The notes under the pieces: model-generated
Seen by the model: only the letters and a program-made list of their open reading frames with translations
Databases searched by the model: none
What the model was told of the DNA's origin: nothing
DNA from: Ramazzottius varieornatus
Taxonomy: Eukaryota > Tardigrada > Eutardigrada > Parachela > Ramazzottiidae
Assembly: GCA_001949185.1 (NCBI GenBank)
Contig: BDGG01000007.1
Span: 1,238,740-1,302,739 of the forward strand
DNA: 64,000 nt
Direction of reading: 5' to 3'
Made by a program: the position numbers and the translations under genes
Part shown: one piece after another, positions 25,330 to 36,552 of the stretch
Layout: every line of letters begins with the position of its first letter
Position numbering within the stretch: position 1 is the stretch's first letter

Positions 25330-25470
25330 TATCTCAAGCGGCGCACGCTAGCAGCGTTATCGGCCGAAAGCGTGCCGGACCAAAAGAACGATCTTGGCAA
25401 GTCTACCAAGCGGCGCACGTTTACGGTGTTTTTGCCTGAAGGTATGCACCACTTGAGGAGGTTCGCTACC
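25330..25470. repeat. GTGGCGC-family foldback repeat, tandem degenerate copies
   Basis: Two neighbouring degenerate units: AAGCGGCGCACGCTAGCAGC ... GAAAGCGTGCCGG ... GAACGATCTTGGCAAG and AAGCGGCGCACGTTTACGG ... TGAAGGTATGCACCACTTGA. Confidence 0.5.
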
Positions 25471-26697
25471 AAGCTCGATGTTTATTGAGTGGTAGACATG
25501 GTCATTGATTTCGGCTGAAAAGTGCGCCACTTCGGGAAAACCCGCATGTTCGAATCATTTAATTACGTTCTATTTGTAAAAGCCACTTCCCAGTACAGTT
25601 TACAGCATAGCCCACAAAGAGTTGTCAACATTATGGACACCATTCCGATCCACCTCCTCACCTCGCAGAAGAGCAATCAAGGTGCAAATATTCGACACAT
25701 GCGAAAGCTCGTGCAACTACCGACTTTTTGCCGAAATATTCCTCGATGGAGATATTGTTCGGTAATGTACGAATGGCTTTCCAGCGAGCTCTGTTGTTCC
25801 TCCCGCTATTTATGTCAAGAAGGGCGCGGTGACCTTTCCGCGACACCGAGGCTTCTTCTAGTGATACCTGCACGATTTACTTTGCGGCAGTGTCAGTGGA
25901 AGGTTTGACTGTTGCACAGGGAGAATGAGCTGCGAAATCTTCAAACCTCTTCTCAAAGTTCCCGTAATTCCATTCATGTGCAGTCAGATAGAAACGCCGT
26001 CGTGGTTGAATTAATGTGCATGATGTGAATGCTGGCAGGGCGGTGTTCGGCGCACTGGCCATTCCGCGGGTAATCAAACCACTTTTGTATATGTTTCGAC
26101 GAGGACGCCACCGATACCGACAGTGTAGGAGTCCGTGTGCTTGTTGCAGCTGCTTAGATAATCCTGCCGAAAACGGCGCACCTGCAAACCTCAGTGTTAT
26201 TAGCCCGAAGTCTTGGACACAGCGTAAACTTCCGTCTGACGCTACACGGCTACGGATGCGCTTCAGTTTGTCGCCCTTCAGTAATACTTTGTTGTGCCGG
26301 ACTGGAAATATTTGCAGCAATATTAACGGCCCAGTTAGCTTAGGCTGGATGTATCGATAGTGCGCCGCCATTTTTCGACGACCTAGGTTTCATCATGGAA
26401 GCTTGGACGGACCAATTTTCGACTCCATGAGACAGTCGGTCGACGTTTTCAGCAGTGCAGCAGTTCGAGTGATGTCTGCCGCTCGATTGGTCAAAGGGCT
26501 CAATGTGGGCAATATTCGGAGTGCTGAGTATTCAGAGAAACACAAAAAGTCCAGAAACTGATGCGAGAGCCCTGACGAAAACCATCAGATGAGCATAGAC
26601 AGAACGCTTTACGTGAGATTCCAGTCGCGAAATTCTCTTCCGCTGCTCGAAGACCGGTGTCCGTCTCGGTAAACGTTCTTCGATAAGATCGTCAAAG

Positions 26698-26741
26698 CCA
26701 TCGCAATCGCCATCGCAATCGCCATCGCAATCGCCATCGCA
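26698..26741. repeat. 12-bp tandem repeat (CATCGCAATCGC), about 3.7 units
   Basis: Perfect direct repeats. On the minus strand in the open frame 26,852-26,532 it reads as Asp-Gly-Asp-Cys units (CDGDCDGDCDGDCDG). Whether that frame is coding is unknown. Confidence 0.7.
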
Positions 26742-27945
26742 AAAGGTGGGCCTGATACTGCTCAAACGTTGCTCGAACGAAGGATAACCTTCGAGTGACA
26801 TCATCCAGATGTTAAACACGAAATGCTTGACAGAGGACTTCGGGTTGGTCATGCACCAAAGATAACCTTGTTAGTGTATTGCTTTCTTCTAGGCATGGAT
26901 TGGCTAACTTTACTAATCGATAGCACCGGAAATCTCTTCGGAGGAACCGTGAAGTCTCTCTACGGATATTGAGCGCGCTAAGCGTCAAAAATTCTAGAGG
27001 ATAAACAGCGGCCCGCTGCGAAGAGTAGATTTCACTTCAGAATTCAAGCAACGACAATCCAAGCGGGATCTGGAACCTAGATCAATCGGAATTTGGTTTC
27101 GCGTAGCTGCACGACGGAGTGTACGCGGAGGAATGCGTGAAGGAATCGGTGGGCTACGTGAAAGGCCCAGAGAGTGACCAAGAGAGAATTTCACTTCTGG
27201 CTATGGAGAACGCACCCGGGTAAGATGCTTCGCCCGTTGATTCTGTACAAAGAAACGATGCTCATCGAGTCGCAATTTCGAGACATTCAGGATGCTTCCT
27301 ACGTTGGCACTAATTCTTCGGGGGTGATGGACACTGAGATTCTAACGAATTCCTCGAGAAAGAATTTTTGTCGTCCATCACTTGTCCTAAGGTAATCCTT
27401 GTACGCGTTTCGGCGATGATACTCCTGCTTCACGAACCTGCCATCTTTTTCCGATTGTGTGGCACTAAGCTCGATTTTTGCAGAACCCATTCAATTGCGA
27501 CGGTAATTCTTCTCATCCGAGTTATACCACCTTTCTCGTGGCCTATGTCGAGCATGAAAAGAAGATTAGGGTGGTGGTTCTTCCATCTGGCCGACAGCTT
27601 TCTTACTGCCGCTATATAAGAAGGTTTTTGATGGCGTAAAGCAGATGTGCACAGCTAACTTCGCGATTCCAGGCTTGACGTCAAAATCGATGTGTCACAC
27701 TCGCGACTACGAGTGGAAGATCTTGTAAACATTGATGAATCTGAAAAACATTTCTTCCTGAGTTTTTAGGTTTCTCGTCATAGCTTCCTTGCGTACAGCG
27801 TCAAAATTTGGAAGCCAACTGTACAACGTACTCGTCCAGCCTAGGTAAGAACTTAACCGCCAAAATTACCCTTGAATATTTGGCTATTTGCGGTGAAGAA
27901 CCAGCGAGGACTCGACAAGAATTCCTGCAGTGAGCTCGACGAACA

Positions 27946-28016
27946 GAGTCGACCGGATCGTTTTCCCAACTGGCGTGCGTTGTCGGTGTTGTTGGCTGAA
28001 AGCTTGCGCTACTTGG
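27946..28016 (-). repeat. GTGGCGC-family foldback repeat, copy 2 (inverted)
   Basis: Read on the minus strand it gives CCAAGTAGCGCAAGCTTTCAG, a spacer, then AGTTGGGAAAACGATCCGGT, matching the 3,079-3,147 copy in the same order. Confidence 0.6.
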
Positions 28017-28256
28017 AAGAACCGCACTTGCAAGTTTGTTTGTCGAGATTCAAAGTATACTTGTCGTGCGCAGGTCATCCTTCTGAATGTTCTTCCTTTC
28101 AGGTACACCGCTAAAAGAAGGATGCCGAAAAACTGGAATTTTCCCATTTAACGCCGAGCTGCTCAGGTGCACAGTGAGTCCTCAATTATGAGACTCGGTA
28201 GGCTCAGTCATGACTTTGAAATTCCCTACGAAGTTGCTGTGCAGTGCTCCTCAGAA

Positions 28257-28710
28257 CAGGAATGAGTAGTTTTGGAACGGCATGGTGAGTTCGGACCAGA
28301 TTTCCGCTTCGCTACGCTATATTGTTGGAAAGCCATACCGGAACTGGGCACATCAAGAACTAGCCGGATCAAAGAGACAACGAGCTATAGCGGAGATAGC
28401 GGACTTTGAGCCAAAACTGCTGAGAGACTGGGTCTGCTATCGAAATTTATTATGTGAAATACGAGCCAGCAAACATTTTTGTCCCACTTGATCTTGTTTG
28501 AAGCTTGAAATCTTCGATCATAATTTTGCAAATCAGTTTTGGCGGAAAATCAATGTTTATTTCTTGCACAAGCAAATTTTAGTACACGGGCGACGAGATA
28601 TTATGAGCCAGTAAAATTGCGGGCCAGGCTCTTTCGCTACGGCGGCACGGGTAGGTGATCAAAGCGGTAGAGAAGCGGAGAGATCCAAATCCAGTAACTG
28701 CTCATCCCTG
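28257..28710. mobile_element. hAT-type MITE with perfect 8-bp target duplication, copy 2
   Basis: 454 bp, starting CAGGAATGAGTAGTT and ending AACTGCTCATCCCTG, flanked by CCTCAGAA on both sides (28,249-28,256 and 28,711-28,718). Same termini and same kind of interior (CGCTTCGCTACG, CGCTAT strings) as 10,969-11,432. No transposase. Confidence 0.9.
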
Positions 28711-28718
28711 CCTCAGAA

Positions 28719-31700
28719 GAAACGAAGGGCGAAAATTCCCGTTCGGATGTTTCCAATGGAAGAATCCTTACTGAGAGTACTTACATCAGTGCAACGAAAG
28801 CCGTAATAGAAAAGAATAAAGAGAAAGCCGAAGGCTTGGGAAACCGAAAGCGAAACATCGAGGGGGCGCGACAGCATTCTGCTGTTTGGCTGCACCATCC
28901 GAATCGTGTTACAGATTTGGGGCAGCCCACGAACTTTCGTAAGTTCCGTCTATAATTATTGTGTGAATTTTTGGTTGGACGGATATGTCGCTATCGGTAG
29001 GAAGTTCGATGCTACATAATGTAATACGACGCTGGGTTTTGCCAGTGTTGTCCCGATGAGCGGCGGGTAAGCTGTGCCCCCCCTCCCCTGGGGTCTTGAA
29101 ATTCCTAGATGTAATTCCGAAAGAAAGAAACACGTCGCTGTCGAAGTAGACCTTCTCCGCAAGGGGCCAAGCCGGGACCTCGCGAGAAGGCCTATGTTCG
29201 ACTGTCCCAGACTATGCTGACCGGAGGCAGTTCCATATGGCTCTGCTGACTACATCAATCGGAACGGTCATCGCAAGACTGGGCACGTACAAGCAAACAC
29301 GATAAAAGACTGAGTGACGGTTCCTACCGTAGTTGCGTAGTACACCAGCCGATGTTGTCACTTTCATAATATTTTGTTAGGGTGGTAATTTTCTTTGGTA
29401 TCGGTATTTCTATATTGGATTAACCGATATTTTCAATAGTTGTCTACCTAGAGGATCGTCGGAAAACTGCACACACGATATTGATGTGGTTTATCATTTC
29501 TGCATATCGATAATCCTTACATTTGATATTTTTGTGTTACGACACGATATTTCGTGCAGTCAACGTCATTAATGGTTCCCAGTTACTCAAAGTGTCGGTT
29601 GATATCTTGCAGAAGAGATATTCCGGTATAGTACTAGAGCTGACACCCCTTCAGAAAAAGTTGTTTCGTAAACAATTTGACCTCGAAAGTGCCAGTTAGA
29701 AAAAACCAGCGACATATAGGCAACGTTCGGTCATTGTACAACAAAGCAAACAACTTTACTACGCCTTCATTATAACGCGAAATTACAGGCTGCTGCCATA
29801 TGGTTGGAACGGACGTCCGGATGTCGTTCGTGCCACTTCTCCATTCGCGAGCTTGTCGGTAACTCTCTTGCAAGATCAACAAGCTGCCGTGGTCAGAACA
29901 CCTTTACACGTAAGGGATACGCACGATGAGAAATTATGGGACGGGCGGAAAGGACGCCGAAATTCGATCGTAGAGGGAAGTCACAAAGTGTATAGCTATC
30001 CGGTGACTCGACACTTTACTGGCAAACCCTTCCGACACGTCTTAGTAGCCACTGGGTGCGCTATCACTCGAAGCGATCAAACTATCTGATACGGGTTTTT
30101 TCACGTCACGGAAGTCACTCCATCGAAGTTGGAGTTCGACTCCGACATCCACAGAAAGTAAACTGGACTTCGCCTGGATAGCCGGCGGTCTGAGTCTCGG
30201 TCCTCCAACCGCAAAAATTTTCTTCCGCGTTTTTCTTAGAGTCAACTTTAAGGTTCGATGTTATACCGATCAAGGCTTCGGGTACTTGGTGAAAGCTCCC
30301 AAGGAAGAAGAGCAGTGGATCACTAGTGTGGAGGCGGGGGGACTGGGCTACGACTGGTCCTTGCATGAGGTTCTTGGACGAAATCCTCCGTAAGTTCTTT
30401 TTTCGCCTTGCATGCTGCAAATGGCCTGGCTAGCCGGCCCCTGAGTTCCGTAGAGAGACATACCGATAACTGTATCAGCAACCGTTTGTTCCAAGTCCGC
30501 GCGGATAGCCAGCGCTGGTGTGAGTTTCCCCACTGACTCGGTCTTTCTTCTTGTAACGTGTACTAGGAAGTCGTTCGTATTACACGGGAACGGTTCAACA
30601 TTGAACTCCAAATGTCCCAGTACCAGGCCGAATGGGCCGTCGGATCCAACTCCTGGGTTATTGCGGCTGATCTTCACCACGCACCCGCTGTCGTGACGGA
30701 GTGGGTCCGAGCGCGTCAGCCGTCCACGGACCCGCGTTACATTTCTGTTTTGTAGCCGGTGGTTCCATAATTTAAATTATTATTCATCTCTTTTGAGATC
30801 TCGAGTGTTTTTCCATTGGTATACGATATTCTTTTTTTGTTCCTTCTTTTTGTTGAAGTTTCTTGCTTGTTGTTTTCTTGTTGTGGTTTGGTTCGTTCCT
30901 GGCATTTGCCGAATTATTTAATTTTTCGTTTCGCATGCGCGTCAACAAAATATCTTAATTATTGAAGAACGGCGCAGTAATATTGGGGTATACCAGCAGA
31001 GCCTGCACCAGTGTTTGCGACTTAGGGTGGACAGGCGGCTTTGGCGAACCAACCGAAAGTAAAGTGCGCCACTTCAGCGGGACCGTTTCCATGGGCCTGC
31101 CATATGGGCCCCATAGACTTGGCGTAGCCCGCAAACTTAACATAGGACTTCGCCAAATAGCATACAGGTTTCTTCTGAGATCGGCCTGGTTAACTTCATT
31201 AAGCCGAATTTTTACATGTACTTATTACTGATTACAACGTTAACACGCACTTTTTACGCGTCGGTTCGACTTGCGACGTCGGTTCCGCACTTGCCGATAC
31301 TTGCTTTGAACTACCGATGAGGTGGGACAGGTTTGGGTCCTACTCAGCGTAAAACAGCCCCCGGTCACGGTCTTTTTCGACTAATACTAGCAGCCGGAAA
31401 CAACTGATCGCTTGTTTACAGTGGTTTCTGTGCCGATGGTCAGCAAGAGAACTTGACTTCTATCCGGCTGAGATAACGAGGTTTCCTTTGTCTCTTGCGC
31501 TTCTTCTTTTTTGCTCTGAAAATCTTGCTATAGCGATTGTGATGAAGCAGAATTATTCTTTTCTTGAGTCTGATGATAGCGAGATTGAAGATGGAAATGG
31601 TTCTGATGATTCTGGCGAGTCTGATGAAGAGATGGACGACCAGTAAATTTGAATTTGTATATTATGTGTATGGTACACTCGAATAGAAACCGAGGTTAGT

Positions 31701-33061
31701 CGGGTTTAGCTGTCGTGGCTTTCCGAGAACGGACTGTATACTGATAAATAAAAGCGAATTACAGCTAGTCCCACTATATTTGAACTTTGCCAAGCGGGAG
31801 TTTTACACCCACCGGGACCCAAATCTGTCTCACTTCATCGGTAGTTTAAAGTATCCGCTAAGAATCCGCCTCGGTTGCGACATTTCTTGCTTTAGCTACA
31901 GTCGACTACATCTAGTCCATCGTAGTTGCACGCCGAGGAATTCTGGGCCAGTAAAAAGTATGAGCCAGACAAAAACAACGGCAAAGTCAAGATTCAACGG
32001 TTGAGAATTCCTGTGGGTATGTCTACCCCACAGGAAGTCATGGTGCTGAACTTTTTCGAGCCATTTCCCAATACAATAAAATGTATTATAGCTAATTAAA
32101 GCAGCTTTGAAAGTTACGTGGAACGTGTGATAGCACGAATGGTCATGTCCCACATTGAATCTTTTAGCGTCGAAATGCCAGGTGGTAGCAAGTTGGCTTG
32201 GGCGGGGTGTATATGTCTGTGCGGGAAGGTCGTTCGTATCATGACGAAACAGGAGGTCAGTGCATCCGCCCACCGAACAGAGACGACTGAATGTGTTTTG
32301 AAAGAGCGATAGATCATGTCCGTTGATAAGCTTGCTGCCTCTAGATTAGTCCTCCTCACGACGAGCTGTTTGTCGCAAACGGTTGATTTAAAATTTGAGT
32401 TTGCTTAATCAACGGAAATCAGTCGTGAGTGAGGCAAAATTGCGTTTTTCGAAAGTCTCGGAAACGAGACCGGAAATGCGCGAGTTTTGCAGGGTAGGTT
32501 TGTAGGCAAACTTTGCCTCCTGACTAAGTTGAAATTCATGGTTTTCCATCTGGCTAGTCTCTGTCTGTCGATATCCCCGACACTAATAGGTATCAAGAAG
32601 CCCATACGCGAAACGGTATAACGCAACGTGCAGCACTGTGCAGACAGAGATCAGCTGAGAAATGAAATTTTGAGTCAAGTGTGCAGAGAATAATCCGTTT
32701 TCGCTTTCAAGAGGGATGCTTATCCTGAAAGCGAAACTTCGTAATCCACTTTCAAGATCAACGCAATCAACGGAGTTTTACGGCCTGTGGTGAGGACTAA
32801 TGTTTTGTTTCGGCGAACTCAGAAATCGGCAGATGTGATTGTCACACTCTCCGACACTTTTGTTGGTCAACAGTCATCACTCAACGTTTGTAAACGATTG
32901 TCATACCGATTATTATTGGTATTTTGTCAGCTGGATTAGTCTTCTGGCCCGAATTTGTGGTCGATCGGAACTTACTGAACGTTAGTACATAAGTGATGGA
33001 AAACATGACCATGGTATTGTGCATGTTTATTTGTAAAGTACGAACTGTTCACGAAGTAGGA
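28719..33061. other. Gene-poor stretch
   Basis: No complete gene supported. Seen: scattered CGATATT strings at 29,400-29,600; an unassigned region on the minus strand (30,680 to about 30,120) with plausible-looking but unrecognised peptide in two frames; a GTGCGCCACTTC repeat fragment at about 31,060; the small acidic frame at 31,542-31,646; hairpins at 32,005-32,036 (TTCCTGTGG / CCACAGGAA) and 32,698-32,732 (TTTCGCTTTCA / TGAAAGCGAAA). Confidence 0.35.
31542..31646 (+). other. Possible terminal exon or micro-ORF, very acidic
   Basis: ATG-led 34-codon frame whose last 25 residues are almost all Ser, Asp, Glu or Gly (ESDDSEIEDGNGSDDSGESD), ending TAA, with AATAAA about 100 nt further on. A pyrimidine tract ending CTATAG lies just upstream and could be a splice acceptor, which would make this the last exon of an unresolved gene. 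No homologue recognised. Confidence 0.25.
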
Positions 33062-33958
33062 ATGCATTTCCTTTCGTTCAGTGTCGTTCTTACGCTTACA
33101 TGTGTGTACGGAAGCCGACCGGAAAACGATTTGCCGTTGGCACGAAAGATCCGCCAGACCTTCGGCAATACTGCAGGTCCAAATTTGGTTCAGGTTCTTT
33201 CCCGGCTACCCATTGGTAACACGCAGGAAATCAGCAGTTGTTTTCAGCTGAACGGTCAACTAGCTCCAGCCGAATCCCAATGTTCCTTCGTCCCGAATCT
33301 CTGGGATTCAGCAGGCAAAGTGGTCAGCTGTCGTTTGCTGTGTTCGGGAAACACAGACCAGTTTGCCGGAGTACTTCCGTCGCAAAGTTTGGCGAACATT
33401 CTGCCGGCCGATGCACTTTACCTGCAAAATGGGCAGTTCCAGATCTTGGGTCAAAATGATCTGAATATTTTCAGCGGAGTTGAGTCGTTTTTCCTCATAC
33501 CAAATCCGACTACAACTAGTGGGTCCCCTCTGACTACGACAGCGACAACAAGTCCTGCTTTGGGATCCACGACCACTACTACAACAGTCGCCAACACCGT
33601 CACCGTTCCGCAACCAGCCGCCGTTCCGCAACGAGCCGTGGCGGTAGTTGAAAGCCAACTACAGGGTTGTTACAACAGCACTCCATCTGGACCGGCAGCT
33701 GGTTGTACATTTAATCCAGACGGCTGTGCGTCCTGCTGCAGACCGGCCTCTTGTCAGTTCAGTCCGGATCTGAAGCAGTTGGCTGACTGCTTCGCCGACC
33801 CCCGTCAAGGTCTGAGTGACGGTGCATCTTTCGATAACGGCGGAACGGCATCCCCTCTCACTTGCACTCGTCTGCCCCGTCCCTTCCAACCTGGTACCGT
33901 CCTTCCTGAGCAGGGGCTAGTTGTCATCGCGGGCCCACCTACTCCCACATCAAGATGA
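33062..33958 (+). CDS. Thr-rich secreted cysteine protein, paralogue 2
   Basis: Single exon, 298 residues from the ATG of MHFLSFSVVLTLTCVYG, chosen because it aligns with the signal peptide of paralogue 1; the open frame extends 23 codons further upstream to 32,993. Same architecture: N-terminal four-cysteine module (SCFQLNGQLAPAESQCSF ... VVSCRLLC), LPADALYLQNGQF motif, Thr-rich linker (TTTATTSPALGSTTTTTT), and eight-cysteine C-terminal module (GCTFNPDGCASCCRP, CQFSPDLKQLADCFADP). Its extra C-terminal tail of about 20 residues is absent from paralogue 1. Function unknown; secretion and O-glycosylation are inferred. The family has at least one further, decayed copy 1.1 kb downstream. Confidence 0.8.
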   Translation: MHFLSFSVVLTLTCVYGSRPENDLPLARKIRQTFGNTAGPNLVQVLSRLPIGNTQEISSCFQLNGQLAPAESQCSFVPNLWDSAGKVVSCRLLCSGNTDQFAGVLPSQSLANILPADALYLQNGQFQILGQNDLNIFSGVESFFLIPNPTTTSGSPLTTTATTSPALGSTTTTTTVANTVTVPQPAAVPQRAVAVVESQLQGCYNSTPSGPAAGCTFNPDGCASCCRPASCQFSPDLKQLADCFADPRQGLSDGASFDNGGTASPLTCTRLPRPFQPGTVLPEQGLVVIAGPPTPTSR

Positions 33959-34763
33959 ACTATTGCCATCTTTAGAAATATCCTGTCCGCATTCCGCGTC
34001 TTTAGTTCGAGGTTGTTCATCTCGGCGGATATTCAATTGTTACAAAATATGAGGCACGTTTCGCAGCGTTGCGGTTGCTGCGTACGACATTAAATTAAGC
34101 TGCCGTGTTAAACCATATCTCTTATAAAGAAGGCGCTTTCAAGCCATCTTGCACGAATAGCCAGAGTAATACTTTGGACAGCAGCCTTTCACCTCCAATG
34201 GTAGTTACCGGTACAACAGACCAGCATGTTTAATTTGGCACTCTTCCCTTTATGATAATGTTTCTTACAAGTATATTGCGTTGCGGCTCCTTGGCCATAT
34301 CAGAGAGTATGCGACTCGGCTTCGATGTCTATACAATGTCAGAAAATTCTGCCCTGCCAGAGAGCACGTGGTACATGCTACCATTGATTGTTGCATGAAG
34401 TCACGTGATCACCAGCAGGGAAGCATTCTTGATACTGTACTATCGTCACATCCGACTTTACAACAGCACATGCAGCGATTTGCGCGCTCCGTCCTCGACG
34501 TCAGATCACAAGTCACTAAACGCAGCCCTAGCGCGCGCATTGCGTGCAAATAGGCGCTGTGACGCAACACTGTATTGCAATTATTTATCGACATCGACCA
34601 CCTCGCGCCCCTAGACTTTTCGTTATCGGCACGGCTTCCCCCAGTGTGACCGTGTCGTTAAACGTTTATCAAGATCGTGAATGCACTAGATTTTTGGAGT
34701 TGAAAAAAGATCGGTCCAGTGTCAACAAGAAATAATTAAGGTTGCCCGGTTTGTGCTGGTAGG

Positions 34764-34930
34764 TGACGCACTATACATCATATTCCCAAATTCTGGCCAA
34801 TCAATAAGGTGATGATTGGTGGAGTTTGGCACCGCCCACCGACCTTAAGCGGTTAAAATGAGACGAAGGTGAGTTTCCCACCTCGTCTTCTTAAAGCACG
34901 AAATCGCGTCGTGCCAATGTGTTGATAATT
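34764..34930 (+). repeat. Dispersed repeat, about 165 bp, copy 2
   Basis: Diverged copy of 14,417-14,583: CAAATTCTGGCCAATCAA, GTGATGATTGGTGGAGTTTG, GCACCGCCC and the terminal GCACGAAATCGCGTCGTGC hairpin. Confidence 0.55.
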
Positions 34931-35089
34931 GTGTTGGTTGCATATCGTGCGTGCGAAGAAGTCGGGAAAAATGCAGTTGTGGAGCGACAAGCCTGCTGAA
35001 TATCATATTCTGGGGGTGGCGACAACTCCAAGCCAACGTCAACCCAAGTTTTCCCTCAGTTCTTTAATGTCAACACCGAGTCAGCTGTG

Positions 35090-35720
35090 GGCTGTCTGGA
35101 GCTAACAGGGCATTTCTCCCGACAGATTTACACTGATACCATGCATTTTCAATCCTTATACGAGGAACTTGCTCAGCCGTAGTTTGGAATACTCGAGAAA
35201 CTTCGTTCAGCTTTCTTTTCCTCCAACCTTCTTAAGTCCGGGTGGCTTTCGGCCGCCGCATTAGTCGTATCTGTTCAGTGGACAGTTGCGGGTCACGGAC
35301 CATTTAAGCCTGGAAGTTTTCACTATCAACTCCTACTTCCTCTTCAGTGAACCTACCTCCACTACAAATACGAGCCCAGCCGCGACTAAAACCGGGTTCG
35401 TCCTTGACCATAGTGCCAGCGACCACTACGACCGAAACCACAGTGGATGACAATCACCTCCGCGCGCCGGGTTCGCCCTCAACGGCATCTATCATTAGTG
35501 CTTATGTATTGTGACCATAAACATTACCAGTATAACCACCGCATTCGTGCCCGCCGTTCTGGACTATGGGAGATGACGGAGAAGGTATTTAAATGCTTCC
35601 GGAGGAGTTGGCTTAGAGACGGCTGCTCTTACAACGTGCAAAACGACTGCTTACAGTGTTGCTACAAAAGGGATGCTATGGAAACAGGACCGCACTGCAA
35701 TCTGCGCCGAATGATCTCAT
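35090..35720 (+). pseudogene. Decayed third copy of the Thr-rich secreted cysteine family
   Basis: No intact frame, but pieces of the family appear in the right order on the plus strand: YLFSGQL (compare YLQNGQF) at about 35,266, an in-frame stop just before it, FTINSYFLFSEPTSTTNTSP (compare FSGVESFFLIPNPTTT) at about 35,320, a Thr-rich stretch in a shifted frame (VPATTTTETT, about 35,415), and a cysteine module GCSYNVQNDCLQCC (compare GCTFNPDGCASCC) at about 35,625, again in another frame. At least two frameshifts and one stop separate them. It directly follows paralogue 2, so a tandem duplication that then decayed is the simplest reading. Unrecognised introns could explain one of the frame changes. 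Confidence 0.6.
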
Positions 35721-36552
35721 CAGAGAATGCCCGAGCGAAAACGGCGTTCCGCATGGCGAAACCAGGCCGAGTGGGCGGTAACGATAATACGAGAAGTAGT
35801 GACCGAATGTAAAGTGGTACTTATTACTTTCAGGACTATTCATCTGAACCGTGTCCACGAACTAAACATCAAGAAGCAAACAAAACGACGAATATTCTGC
35901 GAAGTGAAGTGTAACGATAGCGCTGCAAGTCATAATGAATCCACATTCTTAGAACAAAAGCTCCGTTTGAGAGAAGTCAAGACCTGAGATACTATACTAC
36001 CTGATGATCATAACAAACGCATAAAAGCACAATGGGTATATCAGAGACGACACTTTTACAAGTCACAGTAAAATAAGAAAGTCTGTCCTCAAGGGTAATC
36101 TGAACATGGATGGAAGGACTCGCCCACCGTCCCGGCAAGTTCCGTATCAGCCTTGTCCACTGCGCACTGGACGGACTTGTCCACGCCACATATCTTCTGT
36201 CCTTGGTACTTCATACCCATCTCTTGGCACTTCCTACAAAACAAAACAGACGTTATCAAGTGCTACTATTGTAAAAACCAATTAGTAGCAAGTTCTCAAG
36301 GCATCCCTTCAAAATGTAATAAGTTTTTACCCCTTGTTACCACCGTAAACATCAAATGTTTTCAAGTTACCAGGACGCAACCAGTCAACGTAACCGTTTG
36401 TTCACACCCGTTACCAACATGAAAAAGAAGCGTTTCGATGTTACTGTGATCTAACTAGTAAAACCGTTTGTTACCACAAGTCCCACGGAAAAACTCGAAT
36501 GTCACCATGTTACCACACTACTACCAACAATAAAACCATCCACCGCATCGTC
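35721..36552. other. Intergenic stretch
   Basis: No gene recognised; GTTACCA strings recur between about 36,330 and 36,520. It lies downstream of FBXW5 and may contain its 3' UTR. Confidence 0.35.

Larger units (their letters stand above)
24952..28256. other. Intergenic stretch with foldback repeats
   Basis: No gene supported. Contains a pyrimidine-rich tract just after SNX17 (25,020-25,180), foldback repeat copies at 25,330-25,470 and 27,946-28,016 plus a fragment near 25,508-25,540, and a 12-bp tandem repeat at 26,698-26,741 inside an unassigned 106-codon minus-strand frame (26,532-26,852). Confidence 0.4.
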
